This document shows positions 42,520-53,627 of a stretch of 64,000 bases of DNA, piece after piece. The position numbers were made by a program, and so were the translations under genes. Within the stretch, counting starts at the first letter, position 1. Each line of letters opens with the position of its first letter. Source of the DNA: Paraplanobispora siamensis (GTDB taxonomy: Bacteria; Actinomycetota; Actinomycetes; Streptosporangiales; Streptosporangiaceae); the NCBI RefSeq assembly GCF_016863175.1, contig NZ_BOOJ01000037.1, positions 1-64,000 on the forward strand, in the 5' to 3' direction. The notes under the pieces are model-generated. The model searched no databases, was not told the DNA's origin, and saw nothing but the letters and a program-made list of their open reading frames with translations.

Positions 42520-43029
42520 TCAGGCCGCGCTCTCCGCCAGGTAGGGCGCCCACTGGGGGTCGCCGACGACGTGCGCGCCGATCAACCGCCAGTGCACTCC
42601 CCTCGGCACGACCGGGGCGACGTTCAGCGTCCACCCCAGCTCCTCCAGCAGCCGGTCCGCCTTGCGGTGGTTGCACGTCGTGCAGGAGGCGACGCAGTTC
42701 TCCCACGTGTGGGTGCCACCGCGGGAACGGGGGATCACGTGGTCGATCGTCTCGGCCTTCTGACCGCAGTAGGCGCACCGGTAGTCGTCCCTGCGCATCA
42801 GGGCGGTGCGGGTCAGGGGGATGCGCGAACGGTAGGGGATACGGACATAACGGCGAAGCCTGATCACCGACGGCACGTCCAGGGTGCGGCTGGCCGAGCG
42901 GAGCACGGCGCCGCGCCCGTCACGGTGGACGACGTCTGCCTTCTCCCTGAGCACCAGCACGACGGCGCGGTGCAGGGAGAGGGTGGTCAAGGGCTCGTAA
43001 GTGGCGTTGAGTAGCAGGACTTGGCGCAT
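42520..43029 (-). CDS. HNH endonuclease-family protein
   Basis: A 169-residue protein of a type widespread in actinomycetes. The N-terminus is VLLLNATYEPLTTLSLHRAV. The HNH core lies in the second half, with the zinc knuckle CAYCGQ, the active segment AETIDHVIPRSRGGTHTWENCVASC and TTCNHRKADR. The two CxxC pairs hold a structural zinc. It is not phage-associated here, and no methyltransferase is adjacent, so a restriction role is not supported. A role in DNA repair or RNA-related cleavage remains open. Confidence 0.88.
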   Translation of the reverse strand: MRQVLLLNATYEPLTTLSLHRAVVLVLREKADVVHRDGRGAVLRSASRTLDVPSVIRLRRYVRIPYRSRIPLTRTALMRRDDYRCAYCGQKAETIDHVIPRSRGGTHTWENCVASCTTCNHRKADRLLEELGWTLNVAPVVPRGVHWRLIGAHVVGDPQWAPYLAESAA

Positions 43030-43347
43030 CAGCGGGCCTTTCCCCGCACGCTGTGCGTCTGGGTCGGGGGCACGATGTCGCGTGCCCCGGTTGGCGGCCC
43101 CTCTTGGGGCCCGGGCGCTTCCGTCACGATGACCTCCGCCGGACGGCCCAGCGGATGGTCACCACGGCACCGTCCTGGACCAAGTTTGGCTTCTCCGTCG
43201 GCATGCCCGCCACCCATAAATGACTGGAGGGACTCCTGATGTGTTTTATGCCCGCATTACCTGTTCTTCACTCCTCCGAAGCACGCCTCACCTCGCCCTC
43301 TCGTGACAGGCGCCCCACCGTCGGCCGGAGGCCGTAGGGTTCGAGCC
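43030..43347. other. 318-bp divergent region without a gene
   Basis: It lies between the HNH gene (minus) and the prolyl oligopeptidase gene (plus), so it must contain both promoters. The only notable element is a less GC-rich stretch at about 43190-43270. No structure or coding sequence is convincing. Confidence 0.4.
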
Positions 43348-45420
<2,073 letters not shown>

Positions 45421-45478
45421 CCCTCCGGACGGCCCGCCGCCCCCGGCGCCTTCGCGCGGCGGGAGGTTGTCGGTCGCG

Positions 45479-46312
45479 GTGGTTACCATCCCTTCCGTGG
45501 ACGATGCCGCCGTGGCCGACGGCCTGACCTTCACCCCGGGCAGGCCGAGCGCCCTGCTGCGCCCCTACGTGACGGAGCTGACGGCCTACACCGAGCGCCA
45601 CGAGGAGCCGCGGACACGGCGGCAGCCGCCGTTCTCCGGGGTGGTGGTGATTTTCGGGTTCGGTGAGCCGCTCGGGCTGAGCGGGCCGGGCACCCGGGAG
45701 CGGCTGGCCTCCTTCTGCGGAGGGCTGCACGACGTCTACGTCGACACCACCACGGCCGGGGTCGCCGAGGGGGTGCAGGTCAACCTCACCCCGCTCGGCG
45801 CGCGGCGGCTGTTCGGGATGCCGATGAGCGAGCTGGCCAACCGGGTGGCCTCCCTGGAGGACGTGCTCGGCCGGTGGGCGCGGGAGAGCGTCGAGCGGCT
45901 GGCCTCGACCCCCGCCAGGCACGACCGGCTCACGCTGCTGGACGACCTCCTCACCCGGCGGATCCGGGCCGCTCCCGATCCCGACCCGCGGGTCGGCCGG
46001 GCCTGGAGGCGGCTGCGCGTCTCCCGGGGCGCGCTCCCGATCGCGGAACTCGCCGGAGAGCTGGGGTGGAGCCACCGTCATCTGGTCTCCCGGTTCCACG
46101 ACCAGATCGGGATGGCGCCCAAGGCCGTCGCCCGGGTGCTGCGCTTCGAGCACGCCGCCGGGCGCCTGCGGGCCGGGCTTCCCCCCGCCGACACCGCCGC
46201 CGTCTGCGGTTACTACGACCAGGCCCACATGAGCCGCGACTTCCGGGCGCTGGCCGGGGTCACGCCCCGCGAGCTGGCCTCGCCGCGGCACCCGATCGCC
46301 GTCGCCGGCTGA
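45479..46312 (+). CDS. AraC-family transcriptional regulator
   Basis: A regulator of about 277 residues. The N-terminal half resembles the DUF6597-type ligand domain (RPSALLRPYVTELTAYTERHEEPRTRRQPP, then GVQVNLTPLGARRLFGMP). The C-terminal AraC helix-turn-helix pair includes ELAGELGWSHRHLVSRFHDQIGMAPKAVARVLRFEHA and CGYYDQAHMSRDFRALAGVTPREL. The start is uncertain: a GTG at 45479 is used, a TTG at 45467 and a GTG at 45497 are alternatives. The VOC protein gene 133 nt downstream may be its target. Confidence 0.88.
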   Translation: MVTIPSVDDAAVADGLTFTPGRPSALLRPYVTELTAYTERHEEPRTRRQPPFSGVVVIFGFGEPLGLSGPGTRERLASFCGGLHDVYVDTTTAGVAEGVQVNLTPLGARRLFGMPMSELANRVASLEDVLGRWARESVERLASTPARHDRLTLLDDLLTRRIRAAPDPDPRVGRAWRRLRVSRGALPIAELAGELGWSHRHLVSRFHDQIGMAPKAVARVLRFEHAAGRLRAGLPPADTAAVCGYYDQAHMSRDFRALAGVTPRELASPRHPIAVAG

Positions 46313-46445
46313 GGCCGGAGCCGCCGGTCGAGGTCAGATTTTTCGAGGTCAGATTTTTCCAAGCCTCCACCCCCTCCGCCGGGAGATCGTGGTCCCACCG
46401 GACAGTGCCACCAGGCGGTGGTCCACCAGACAGGGAGAGGCGAAC

Positions 46446-46793
46446 ATGCGAACGGTGTATCCACTGGTCCGCTATCGGGACCCCGATGCGGCGATCGAGT
46501 GGCTCGGCAAGGCGTTCGGGTTCGAGGAGCACGGGGTCTCCAGGGACGAGGCGGGCGTGGTCAAGCACGCCGAGCTCACCGTCGGCACCGGCATGGTCAT
46601 GCTGGGGAAGGGCGACCCCGGCGGCCCGGGGATCTACGTCGCCGTGGACGACCCGGACGCCCACAACGACAGGGCGGTGGCCGCCGGAGCCCGCATCACC
46701 ATGGAGCTGACCGACCAGTCCTACGGCTCACGCGAGTACGCCTGCGAGGATCCCGAGGGCAACATCTGGTACTTCGGGACCTACCGGCCCTGA
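46446..46793 (+). CDS. VOC/glyoxalase-fold protein
   Basis: A 115-residue protein of the vicinal-oxygen-chelate superfamily: YPLVRYRDPDAAIEWLGKAFGFEEHG, then AELTVGTGMVMLG, and the C-terminal YACEDPEGNIWYFGTY. This short type is often annotated as a PhnB- or bleomycin-resistance-like glyoxalase. Metal ligands are incomplete, so it may bind rather than turn over its ligand. GGGAGAGG precedes the ATG. It lies in tandem with the AraC gene. Confidence 0.88.
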   Translation: MRTVYPLVRYRDPDAAIEWLGKAFGFEEHGVSRDEAGVVKHAELTVGTGMVMLGKGDPGGPGIYVAVDDPDAHNDRAVAAGARITMELTDQSYGSREYACEDPEGNIWYFGTYRP

Positions 46794-46884
46794 CGGCACC
46801 GCACCCGCCCGCCCGGACGGCCGGCACGGAGCCCGCACAGGCGGGCGGAATCCGCCGCGCGGGATCCGCCCTGACCGGACAGGG

Positions 46885-46928
46885 GCCGGACAGGAGCCTG
46901 GTAAGAGCCGGACAGGAGCCTGGTAAGG
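46885..46928. repeat. 22-bp direct repeat, two adjacent copies
   Basis: A unit of 22 nt beginning GCCGGACAGGAGCCTGGTAA is repeated back to back (46885-46906, 46907-46928), with degenerate copies of the GCCGGACAGG element on both sides. The array lies between the VOC gene and the convergent anti-sigma-like gene and ends 6 nt before the latter's stop codon. Confidence 0.8.
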
Positions 46929-46933
46929 GCCGT

Positions 46934-47842
46934 TCAGGGGCCGGACAGGGCGGGGGCGGCGTGCAGCAGCTCGCGTGCCAGCCCGGCGTCCCCCTCCACC
47001 CCGGCCGCGAACCCGCCGGGATCTCCCCTGCCTCCCACCAGGAAGCAGAACTCGACCACGTCGCAGGTGACCGTCGCCTCGGCCGGGCCGTCGCCGCGCA
47101 CGGCCCGGCCGCCGAGGTGCAGCGGCACGTGCCACAGCCCGCCGCCGGGACCGGTCAGCGCGAGCCGCACGGCCCGGCCCTCCGGAACCCGGTGCCCGCT
47201 CAGCCGCATGGCCAGGGGCATGAGCCGCGCGCACAGGTCGGCGGTGACCTCGACGTGGCCGGGGACGGGGTGGGGCAGCGAGACTCCCAGCACCCCCGCG
47301 GCGTCCGCGGTGTGGATCCAGGTCTCCAGACCTCTGGCCAGCAGGTGGTCGACCACCGGCATGGTGAACCCGCCGGTCTCCGAGGGGGTGTCGGGCGCGA
47401 CGGAGGCGAGGTGCCGGCAGAGCGCGTCGGCCTGGGTCCGCCAGTCACGGCGGGTCTGGTCGGGCGCCCGGCGGCGTTCGTACTCCTGCAGCTCCGCCGT
47501 CCGGGCCAGCCCCTCGTTCACCGTGACCGGCGGGCCGAGGACGGGGGCGTCCACCGACAGCGAGACCAGCCCGTCCTTGGCCGCCAGGTGGGCCAGCAGC
47601 TCCTGGAGGGTCCAGCCCTCCACGACCTGCCGACCCCAGTCCTGATCGGTCGCCTCACCCAGGACGGCGTCCATGGCGGCGATCCGGCCGGCGAAGGGGG
47701 CCGTCCAGCCCGACGTCGCGGCGGCGGGCCGGCGCCGGGCACGGGCCGCGGTGAGCACCAGCGGACGCAGAGAGGTCTCCGGCGGCTCGGTCCCCTCCAT
47801 CAGTGCGTCGAGATACAGACGCCGCGTCGGGTCGTCGTTCAT
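46934..47842 (-). CDS. Mycothiol-isomerase-fold protein, putative zinc anti-sigma factor
   Basis: A 302-residue protein with a maleylpyruvate-isomerase/DinB-like fold (FAGRIAAMDAVLGEATDQDWGRQVVEGWTLQELLAHLAAKDGLV; metal-type His in the last helix, and later LARGLETWIHTADAAG). Its ATG overlaps the TGA of the ECF sigma factor gene (ATGA), so the two are translationally coupled. Proteins of this fold in that position are often considered zinc-binding anti-sigma factors. It lacks a membrane helix, so it would be a soluble, possibly redox-responsive regulator. The partnership is inferred from layout. Confidence 0.75.
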   Translation of the reverse strand: MNDDPTRRLYLDALMEGTEPPETSLRPLVLTAARARRRPAAATSGWTAPFAGRIAAMDAVLGEATDQDWGRQVVEGWTLQELLAHLAAKDGLVSLSVDAPVLGPPVTVNEGLARTAELQEYERRRAPDQTRRDWRTQADALCRHLASVAPDTPSETGGFTMPVVDHLLARGLETWIHTADAAGVLGVSLPHPVPGHVEVTADLCARLMPLAMRLSGHRVPEGRAVRLALTGPGGGLWHVPLHLGGRAVRGDGPAEATVTCDVVEFCFLVGGRGDPGGFAAGVEGDAGLARELLHAAPALSGP

Positions 47843-48393
47843 GCTCCCTCCTCGGCCAGCGCGTCGGCGAGCCTGCGCAGTCCCATTCTGATCCTGGACT
47901 TGGCGGTGCCCTCCGGCAGCCCGAGGTCGTCGGCGACCTGACGGTAGGTGCGTCCCCGGTAGTAGGCCAGCTCGATGACCTCCCGCAGGTCGTCGGGCAG
48001 CTTGCCGACGGCCGTTCGCACTCCGTCGGCCTCGTACCGGGACAGCACGGCGTCCTCCAGCCGCTCGGGCTCGGGCTCCAGCAGGCGCGGGCCGATGACC
48101 GAGGCCTTGCGGCGCTCCTGGGTGCGGACGTGGTCCACCGCCCTGCGGTGGGCGATGGTGGCCAGCCAGCCGCGGAGCGACCCCCGTCCGGGGTCGAAGG
48201 CCAGCGGGCGCTCCCAGAAGGTGATGAACACCTCCTGGGTGATGTCCTCCGAGACCACGCGGTCCCGGGTGATCCGTACGGCGAGGCCGAAGACCAGTGG
48301 CGCGAACCGGTCGTAGATCTCGCCGAGCGCCGTCTCCTCCCCGCCCACGACCCGCTGGTGGAGCAGGCGGTCGTCCTCGACAGGTGCCTCCAT
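47839..48393 (-). CDS. ECF-type RNA polymerase sigma factor
   Basis: A 184-residue group IV sigma factor. Region 2 contains IYDRFAPLVFGLAVRITRDRVVSEDITQEVFITFWERP and RGSLRGWLATIAHRRAVDHVR. Region 4 contains LPDDLREVIELAYYRGRTYRQVADDLGLPEGTAKSRIRMGLRRL. It resembles the SigK-like ECF group. The ATG at 48393 follows GGGAG at good spacing, and the longer open frame is rejected. It is coupled to the putative anti-sigma gene downstream. Confidence 0.93.
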   Translation of the reverse strand: MEAPVEDDRLLHQRVVGGEETALGEIYDRFAPLVFGLAVRITRDRVVSEDITQEVFITFWERPLAFDPGRGSLRGWLATIAHRRAVDHVRTQERRKASVIGPRLLEPEPERLEDAVLSRYEADGVRTAVGKLPDDLREVIELAYYRGRTYRQVADDLGLPEGTAKSRIRMGLRRLADALAEEGA

Positions 48394-48627
48394 GGCACCA
48401 CACTCCCGACAGTCGGCTGGAAATCTGAGCCTCTCACCATCCGGACCGGATGTGGAGAGGACGGCCGTCATCGGGAAAGCCCGCGCCCGCCGCGTCGGGC
48501 AGCACCGCGCAGGTGAAGAGGTGGTGCTTTCGCATCGGGTTCCTCCGGTGCCGGATATTTGAGACTTGTCAGGCGGCTGTCTGTCATTCGCCCCCGGACC
48601 CGGCCCGGATGTCCCCGATGCGATCGG

Positions 48628-49479
48628 TTATCGGGGGAAGATGATCGTCTTGTGCCCGTCGAGCACGACGCGCTGCTCGGCGTGCCACTTCACGGCCCTG
48701 GCCAGGGCCACGCACTCCAGGTCACGGCCGATGGCGACCAGGTCCTCCGGGGAGTGGCTGTGGTTGACCCGGGCGACCTCCTGCTCGATGATCGGGCCCT
48801 CGTCCAGGTCGGACGTCACGTAGTGGGCGGTGGCGCCGATCAGCTTGACTCCGCGGGCGTGGGCCTGGTGGTACGGCTTGGCGCCCTTGAACGACGGCAG
48901 GAACGAGTGGTGGATGTTGATCGCCCGGCCGGCCAGCTTCTCGCACAGCTCCTCCGACAGGATCTGCATGTAGCGGGCCAGCACCACCATGTCGGCCTGG
49001 TAGTGCTCGACCAGCGTCATGATCTCCGCCTCCTGGCGGGCCTTGCCCTGCGGGGCGATCGGCAGGTGGTGGTAGTCGATGCCGTACGACTGCGTGAGCG
49101 GGCGCAGGTCGGGGTGGTTGGAGGCCACACCGACGATCTCGATGTCCAGCAGGCCGGAGCGGACCCGGTAGAGCAGGTCGTTCAGGCAGTGGTCGAACTT
49201 GCTGACCAGGATGAGCGCGCGCGGCTTGACCGCCGCGTCGCGCAGCCGGATCTCCATGCCGAACTCGGGGGCCAGGGCGGCCAGGCCCGCGCGCACCTCG
49301 TCCTCGGGGATCGGGGCGGAGAACTGCACGCGCATGAAGAAGCGCCCGGCGTCCCGGTCGCCGAACTGCTGGCTTTCGATGATGTTGCAGCCCTTGCCGG
49401 CGAGCAGCCCGGAGACGGCGGCGACCACGCCGGGGCGGTCCGGGCAGGACAGGGTCAGAACATACTCGGCAGAACTCAT
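48628..49479 (-). CDS. purU: Formyltetrahydrofolate deformylase
   Basis: A 283-residue enzyme that hydrolyses 10-formyl-THF to formate and THF, balancing one-carbon pools. The N-terminal ACT domain (about residues 5-85; LSCPDRPGVVAAVSGLLAGKG) is followed by the formyltransferase domain, with catalytic Asn/His in INIHHSFLPSFKGAKPYHQA and Asp in YVTSDLDEGPIIEQEV. The length is standard. It is divergent from the phosphate permease gene. Confidence 0.95.
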   Translation of the reverse strand: MSSAEYVLTLSCPDRPGVVAAVSGLLAGKGCNIIESQQFGDRDAGRFFMRVQFSAPIPEDEVRAGLAALAPEFGMEIRLRDAAVKPRALILVSKFDHCLNDLLYRVRSGLLDIEIVGVASNHPDLRPLTQSYGIDYHHLPIAPQGKARQEAEIMTLVEHYQADMVVLARYMQILSEELCEKLAGRAINIHHSFLPSFKGAKPYHQAHARGVKLIGATAHYVTSDLDEGPIIEQEVARVNHSHSPEDLVAIGRDLECVALARAVKWHAEQRVVLDGHKTIIFPR

Positions 49480-49719
49480 GTCTTCACCCTTGGGGAGATC
49501 GGGTCGTACGGCGCCGCGAGGCTGGTCTGGGCAGGGTACAGCGTCCTTCGCCCGAGGCGGGATTCACCTGCGGCGGAGGTCCATCATCCGTCCGATCGCG
49601 GGTAGGTACAACGACATCGACGCCTTACGGGGGTGATCGGCGCGACGACCGTCCGCCTGCGGCCTCCTCGGCCGGATTCGGTTCCGCCGTCCCCCCGGAG
49701 CCCGCTGAGATGGAGGATT

Positions 49720-50658
49720 GTGAGCTCGCTTGCCCTGACCGCGCTCGCCGGTCTGTTCGCGGTCGTCTGCGGGATGAACGACGGCGGGGCGCTGCTCGCG
49801 ACCGGGCTGAAGATCCCCAGTGTCCGGCCGGTCACCGGCGTGCTCATGATGATGGCCGCGCTCACCCTGGTCCCCCCGGTGGCCCACCAGGTCGCCCTCA
49901 CCTTCACCACCCGGCTGACGACCATGGACGGTCCGGAGGGCCGGCTCGTGATGGCCATCGCGGTGCTCTCCGCGCTGGCCGTCGTGATGTTCCTGAGCAG
50001 CCGGGGGCGGCCCACCAGCCTGACCCTCGCCATCGTCGGCGCCCTGACCGGCGCCGACCTGGGCTGGGGCCTGCCGGTCGCCTACGAGTACGTGCTGTTC
50101 GTGCTCGCGGTCGCGCTGGCCGCGCCGTTCGTGGGGGCGCTGCTGGCCGTCCCGGCGGGCATCCTGCTGGTACGCGTGGCGCGCGGCCGCCGGCTGCGGC
50201 ACTGGCACCGTGCCGGTTTCACCCTGCAGTGCCTGGCCTACGCGGCCAACGACGGCCAGAAGATGCTGGCCGTCTTCATGCTCGCCCTCGGCATCTCGGG
50301 GGCGCCGCTGTCCACCTGTTTCGCGATGGCCGGCCTCTTCGGAGCCGGTGCCGTGTACGGCCTGCCGCGTGCCGGCCGCCTGCTCAGCCGGGAGATCATC
50401 GTCTCCCGTCCCCTGCACGGGGTGACGGCCGAGCTGTCCACCGGCACCGCGGTGATCGGCTGCGCCGCGCTCGGCGCGCCGGTGAGCATGACCCAGACCA
50501 TCGCCGGGGCCCTGATCGGGGCGGGGATGACCGAGAGCACCGGCCGGGTGCGCTGGCACGCCGCGACGAAGATCGTCATGGCCTGGGCGCTGACGTTGCC
50601 GGTGAGCGGGCTGCTCGCCGCGGCGGCCGCGCTCATCGTCCGAGGGTTGATCGCTTGA
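49720..50658 (+). CDS. PiT-like inorganic phosphate permease
   Basis: A 312-residue integral membrane protein with eight to ten hydrophobic segments. The two inverted PiT halves are recognised by GMNDGGALLATG near the N-terminus and AYAANDGQKMLAVFMLALG in the second half, matching the GANDxANA-type signature loosely. It is shorter than typical PiT proteins. It is followed after 22 nt by a DUF47 gene, the usual partner of PiT transporters. The GTG at 49720 has TGGAGGA upstream. Transport of phosphate is expected from family membership. Confidence 0.88.
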   Translation: MSSLALTALAGLFAVVCGMNDGGALLATGLKIPSVRPVTGVLMMMAALTLVPPVAHQVALTFTTRLTTMDGPEGRLVMAIAVLSALAVVMFLSSRGRPTSLTLAIVGALTGADLGWGLPVAYEYVLFVLAVALAAPFVGALLAVPAGILLVRVARGRRLRHWHRAGFTLQCLAYAANDGQKMLAVFMLALGISGAPLSTCFAMAGLFGAGAVYGLPRAGRLLSREIIVSRPLHGVTAELSTGTAVIGCAALGAPVSMTQTIAGALIGAGMTESTGRVRWHAATKIVMAWALTLPVSGLLAAAAALIVRGLIA

Positions 50659-50680
50659 AGACCGTCAGAGGAGTGATCTT

Positions 50681-51313
50681 TTGAAACGGCTCCGCCGGGT
50701 TCGGGACCTGATGACCGGCCAGATGGACAGCGCCCTCACCGAGGCACTGATCGGGCAGCTGGAGGCCACCAAGGAGGGCGCCTGGCTGGCCATCGCGATG
50801 ATCGGCGGGGACACCCGCCGGGCCGACGCGCACGAGGAGATGCGGGAGATCGAGCACCGGGGCGACACCCAGCGCGCCCGCCTGGTGGAGGAGCTGTCCG
50901 GATCCCTGATCACTCCCATCGACCGGGAGGACATCTTCCGGCTGTCCCGCTCGATCGACGACATCCTCGACTCCCTGCGCGACTTCGTCCGCGAGTCGCA
51001 CCTGTACAGGGTCAGCGAGCAGCACCGCTTCGCCCCCATGCTCGACCAGGTGATCATCGGCATCGAAGCACTGGAGACCGCCGTCCACGACCTGGCCTCC
51101 GGCCCCTCGGTGGTCGCCCACGACGCGCTGCAGATCAAGAAGGCCGGCAGCACCCTGCAGCGCATGTACCAGTACGAGATCGCCCGGATCTTCTCCGGGG
51201 AGATCACCTCCGAGTCGATGAAGGAGCGCGAGCTGGTCCGCCGCCTGGAGATCGTCGGCACCGCGATCAGCGAGGCCGCCGACGCCATCGCCGACGGCGC
51301 GATGAAACGCTGA
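50681..51313 (+). CDS. DUF47 (PhoU-like) phosphate transport accessory protein
   Basis: A 210-residue all-helical protein of the DUF47/PhoU-like group. Characteristic parts are EMREIEHRGDTQRARLVEELSGSLITPIDREDIFRLSRSIDDILDSL, with the ExxxD metal-type motifs, and the C-terminal RLEIVGTAISEAADAIADG. It probably controls the neighbouring permease. The TTG start at 50681 is supported by AGAGGAG upstream and by the coupling distance of 22 nt. Confidence 0.9.
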   Translation: MKRLRRVRDLMTGQMDSALTEALIGQLEATKEGAWLAIAMIGGDTRRADAHEEMREIEHRGDTQRARLVEELSGSLITPIDREDIFRLSRSIDDILDSLRDFVRESHLYRVSEQHRFAPMLDQVIIGIEALETAVHDLASGPSVVAHDALQIKKAGSTLQRMYQYEIARIFSGEITSESMKERELVRRLEIVGTAISEAADAIADGAMKR

Positions 51314-51341
51314 GGCCCGGCGGTGGTAGCGTGCCCGGCAT

Positions 51342-51800
51342 ATGAGCGACTCCGAGGTGAGCGACCGGCCCGCGGCGCGGGTGGTGTGCGTGGACGGCCG
51401 GGGACGGATCCTGCTGATGCGCTGGCACGACCCGGTCGGCGGCCAGGAGTTCTGGGAGCCCCCGGGCGGGGGGATCGACCGGGGCGAGACGCCCGCCGAG
51501 GCCGCCCGGCGGGAGCTGGCCGAGGAGACCGGGCTGCCGGGCGAGGCGGTGCTGGACAGGTGGGTGCCGGTGCGCCGGGAGTTCACCTGGCTCGGCGTGC
51601 GCTACGCCAAGACCGAGCGGTTCTATCTCGCCCGCTTCACCGGCACCCCCGAGGTGGCGCCCGGCGCGCTGACCTCGGAGGAGGACGGCACCTACCGCGG
51701 GTTCGGCTGGTTCTCCCCGGAAGAGCTGGCCGGGCTCGCCGACCCGCTGGAACCCCCGGACCTGGTCGCGGTCGTCTCCCGGCTCACGCTGCTGGGATGA
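51342..51800 (+). CDS. NUDIX hydrolase
   Basis: A 152-residue hydrolase with a perfect Nudix box at residues 42-65 (G-x5-E-x7-REL-x-EE-x-GL). The substrate, a nucleoside diphosphate linked to another moiety, cannot be inferred; the sequence around the box is short and generic. The start ATG is 28 nt after the DUF47 gene in the same direction. The gene converges on the monooxygenase-tetR pair. Confidence 0.9.
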   Translation: MSDSEVSDRPAARVVCVDGRGRILLMRWHDPVGGQEFWEPPGGGIDRGETPAEAARRELAEETGLPGEAVLDRWVPVRREFTWLGVRYAKTERFYLARFTGTPEVAPGALTSEEDGTYRGFGWFSPEELAGLADPLEPPDLVAVVSRLTLLG

Positions 51801-51852
51801 CCCGGCCGTCCCCGGAGCGCCGCCGGGGTGACCGGACCCGGTCGCTCCCCTT

Positions 51853-53013
51853 TCACGCCGCCGGGACGATGCTCCCGCTCAGGCGCCTGAACGCGCGGCC
51901 GGTGATCGCGCCGGAGCCGGGCAGGTCCGCCAGGCGGAACAGCCCGTTGCGTACGGAGATCCGCCAGGCCCGGTGCGGGACCATCCAGCCCGCGGCGGCG
52001 CGGCCGCTCTCCTGCTTGCCCTCGACGAACGGGCGCATCCGCCGCTCGTAGCGCTCCAGCGCTTCGCCGACGTCCGCGCCGAGCAGTTCGACGGCCAGCG
52101 TGTAGGCGCCGCCCATCGCCGTCGAGGCGCCCTGGCCGGCCATGAGCGAGACCGCGTGGGCGGCGTCGCCGATCAGGATGGTCCGGCCCCTGCTCCAGCG
52201 GGGCATCCGGATCTGGGCGACGCAGTCGTAGTAGGGGTCCTGGGGACAGTGGGCCAGCACCCGGTCCACCAGCTCCCCCATGCCCCGGTAGCGGGCCGTG
52301 ATCTCGGCGTGCGGATCGGCGGGCGGCGCCGTACCGCCGCGGGCGTGCACCAGGAAGGCCGCCAGGCGGCCGTCCCGCACCGGGTAGAGCCCGGCCTGCC
52401 GGTCGGGCACGTTGACCAGCATCGCCCGCCTGCCGACCCGCCCGGCCAGCTCGTCGTCACTGATCAGATAGGAGGCGGTGTGATAGCCCAGGGGGTGCAG
52501 ATAGCGCTCCTCGGGCCCGAACACCAGCCGGCGGACCACCGAGTGGATGCCGTCGGCCCCCACCAGCAGGCCGGCCCGGCTCACCGTCCCGTCGGTCAGC
52601 TCGACCTCCACCCCCTCGGGGACGTCGCGCACCGCGCTGACGCTGGTGCCGTACCGGATCTCCACGCCGGGGTCCAGCGACGACCGCAGCACCGACTCCA
52701 GGCCGCCGCGCATGACGCTGAGCACCCGGCCGCCGACCGCCGCCGAGGCGGAGGCGTACCGCAGGCCCCCGGCCCGCCTGCCGTTCCCGTCGAGGTAGAC
52801 GAGCTCCTCGATGCCGGCGGCGATCCCGCGCAGCTCACCGAGGACGCCCATCCGCTCGGCCACGTCATACCCCGACCCGAAGAAGTCCATCATGTAGCCG
52901 TCGCTGCGCGGCCCGGCCGCCTTCTCCACGACCGTTACCTCGGCGCCGCCGCGCCGCAGCCACCAGGCCAGCGTGAGGCCGGCGATGCCTGCGCCGCAGA
53001 TCAGGACTCTCAT
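51853..53013 (-). CDS. FAD-dependent monooxygenase of the PHBH/TetX type
   Basis: A 386-residue flavoprotein. It has the N-terminal GxGxxG motif in VLICGAGIAGLTLAWWLRRGGAEVTVVEKA, the central DG motif LLVGADGIHSVVRRLVFG, and the second FAD motif GRTILIGDAAHAVSLMAGQGASTAMGGAYTLA. It belongs to the group of aromatic hydroxylases and antibiotic-inactivating oxygenases; the substrate is unknown. Its ATG overlaps the tetR stop codon (ATGA), so its expression follows tetR and is probably inducible by the ligand of that repressor. Confidence 0.92.
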   Translation of the reverse strand: MRVLICGAGIAGLTLAWWLRRGGAEVTVVEKAAGPRSDGYMMDFFGSGYDVAERMGVLGELRGIAAGIEELVYLDGNGRRAGGLRYASASAAVGGRVLSVMRGGLESVLRSSLDPGVEIRYGTSVSAVRDVPEGVEVELTDGTVSRAGLLVGADGIHSVVRRLVFGPEERYLHPLGYHTASYLISDDELAGRVGRRAMLVNVPDRQAGLYPVRDGRLAAFLVHARGGTAPPADPHAEITARYRGMGELVDRVLAHCPQDPYYDCVAQIRMPRWSRGRTILIGDAAHAVSLMAGQGASTAMGGAYTLAVELLGADVGEALERYERRMRPFVEGKQESGRAAAGWMVPHRAWRISVRNGLFRLADLPGSGAITGRAFRRLSGSIVPAA

Positions 53014-53627
53014 GAGGGTTCCCCTTCCGTGCCGAACAGTCCGTTGCGGTAGATGTCCAGCACTTCCTCGGCCCAGCGGGCCGCGCCCTCGGCCCCGAGG
53101 GGATCGACGCCCAGGACGTCGGCGAGCTGGTCCCGCAGGAGCAGCAGCATCAGGTCGCCGACCATCACGAAGGCTGTGCGGACCGCGGGGTCGCGGCCGG
53201 GCGCCATCAGGCCCCGGGCGACCAGCGCCTCGGTCGCCGCCGCGCCGGCCGCGAACCAGCGCCGGAAGATCGTGGTCCCCGCGGCGTCACCGGCCAGCAG
53301 CAGGCGGCGCAGGTAGCCGGGGATCGACGAACCGGGCGGGAGGTTCTCCAGGAGCGTCTCGGCGAAGGACCCGCCGTCCGACATGTCGAGCCCACCGGCC
53401 TCCGCACGGGCGAACAGGCCGTCGAAGACCGCGGCCACGTGCTCGTCCACCGCGGACCGCAGCCCCTCCTTGGAACCGAAGTGGTGGATGACGAGCCCGG
53501 GTGAGACCCCGGCGGCCGAGGCGATCTGGCGGACCGTGACCGAGTCCGGCCCCTGGGCCGCGAACAGTTCCAGCGCCCGGTCCCGGATGACGGCCCGGGC
53601 GGTGCGATCGTCATGTGCTGAACGCAT
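53010..53627 (-). CDS. TetR-family repressor
   Basis: A 205-residue regulator with the N-terminal TetR helix-turn-helix (IRDRALELFAAQGPDSVTVRQIASAAGVSPGLVIHHFGSKEGLRSAVDEH) and an all-helical ligand domain. I choose the ATG at 53627 because a promoter (TTGACC, 18 nt, TAGTAT) ends 7 nt before it, which implies a leaderless mRNA starting at this codon. Upstream in-frame ATG and GTG codons (53636, 53645) would lie before the predicted transcript start. The operon continues with the monooxygenase gene, a classic repressor-enzyme pair. Confidence 0.9.
   Translation of the reverse strand: MRSAHDDRTARAVIRDRALELFAAQGPDSVTVRQIASAAGVSPGLVIHHFGSKEGLRSAVDEHVAAVFDGLFARAEAGGLDMSDGGSFAETLLENLPPGSSIPGYLRRLLLAGDAAGTTIFRRWFAAGAAATEALVARGLMAPGRDPAVRTAFVMVGDLMLLLLRDQLADVLGVDPLGAEGAARWAEEVLDIYRNGLFGTEGEPS

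Noticed and set aside
48450-48644. Small plus-strand open frame between sigma factor and purU genes
   Set aside because: No start signal or recognisable composition; it lies in the promoter region of the sigma factor gene.
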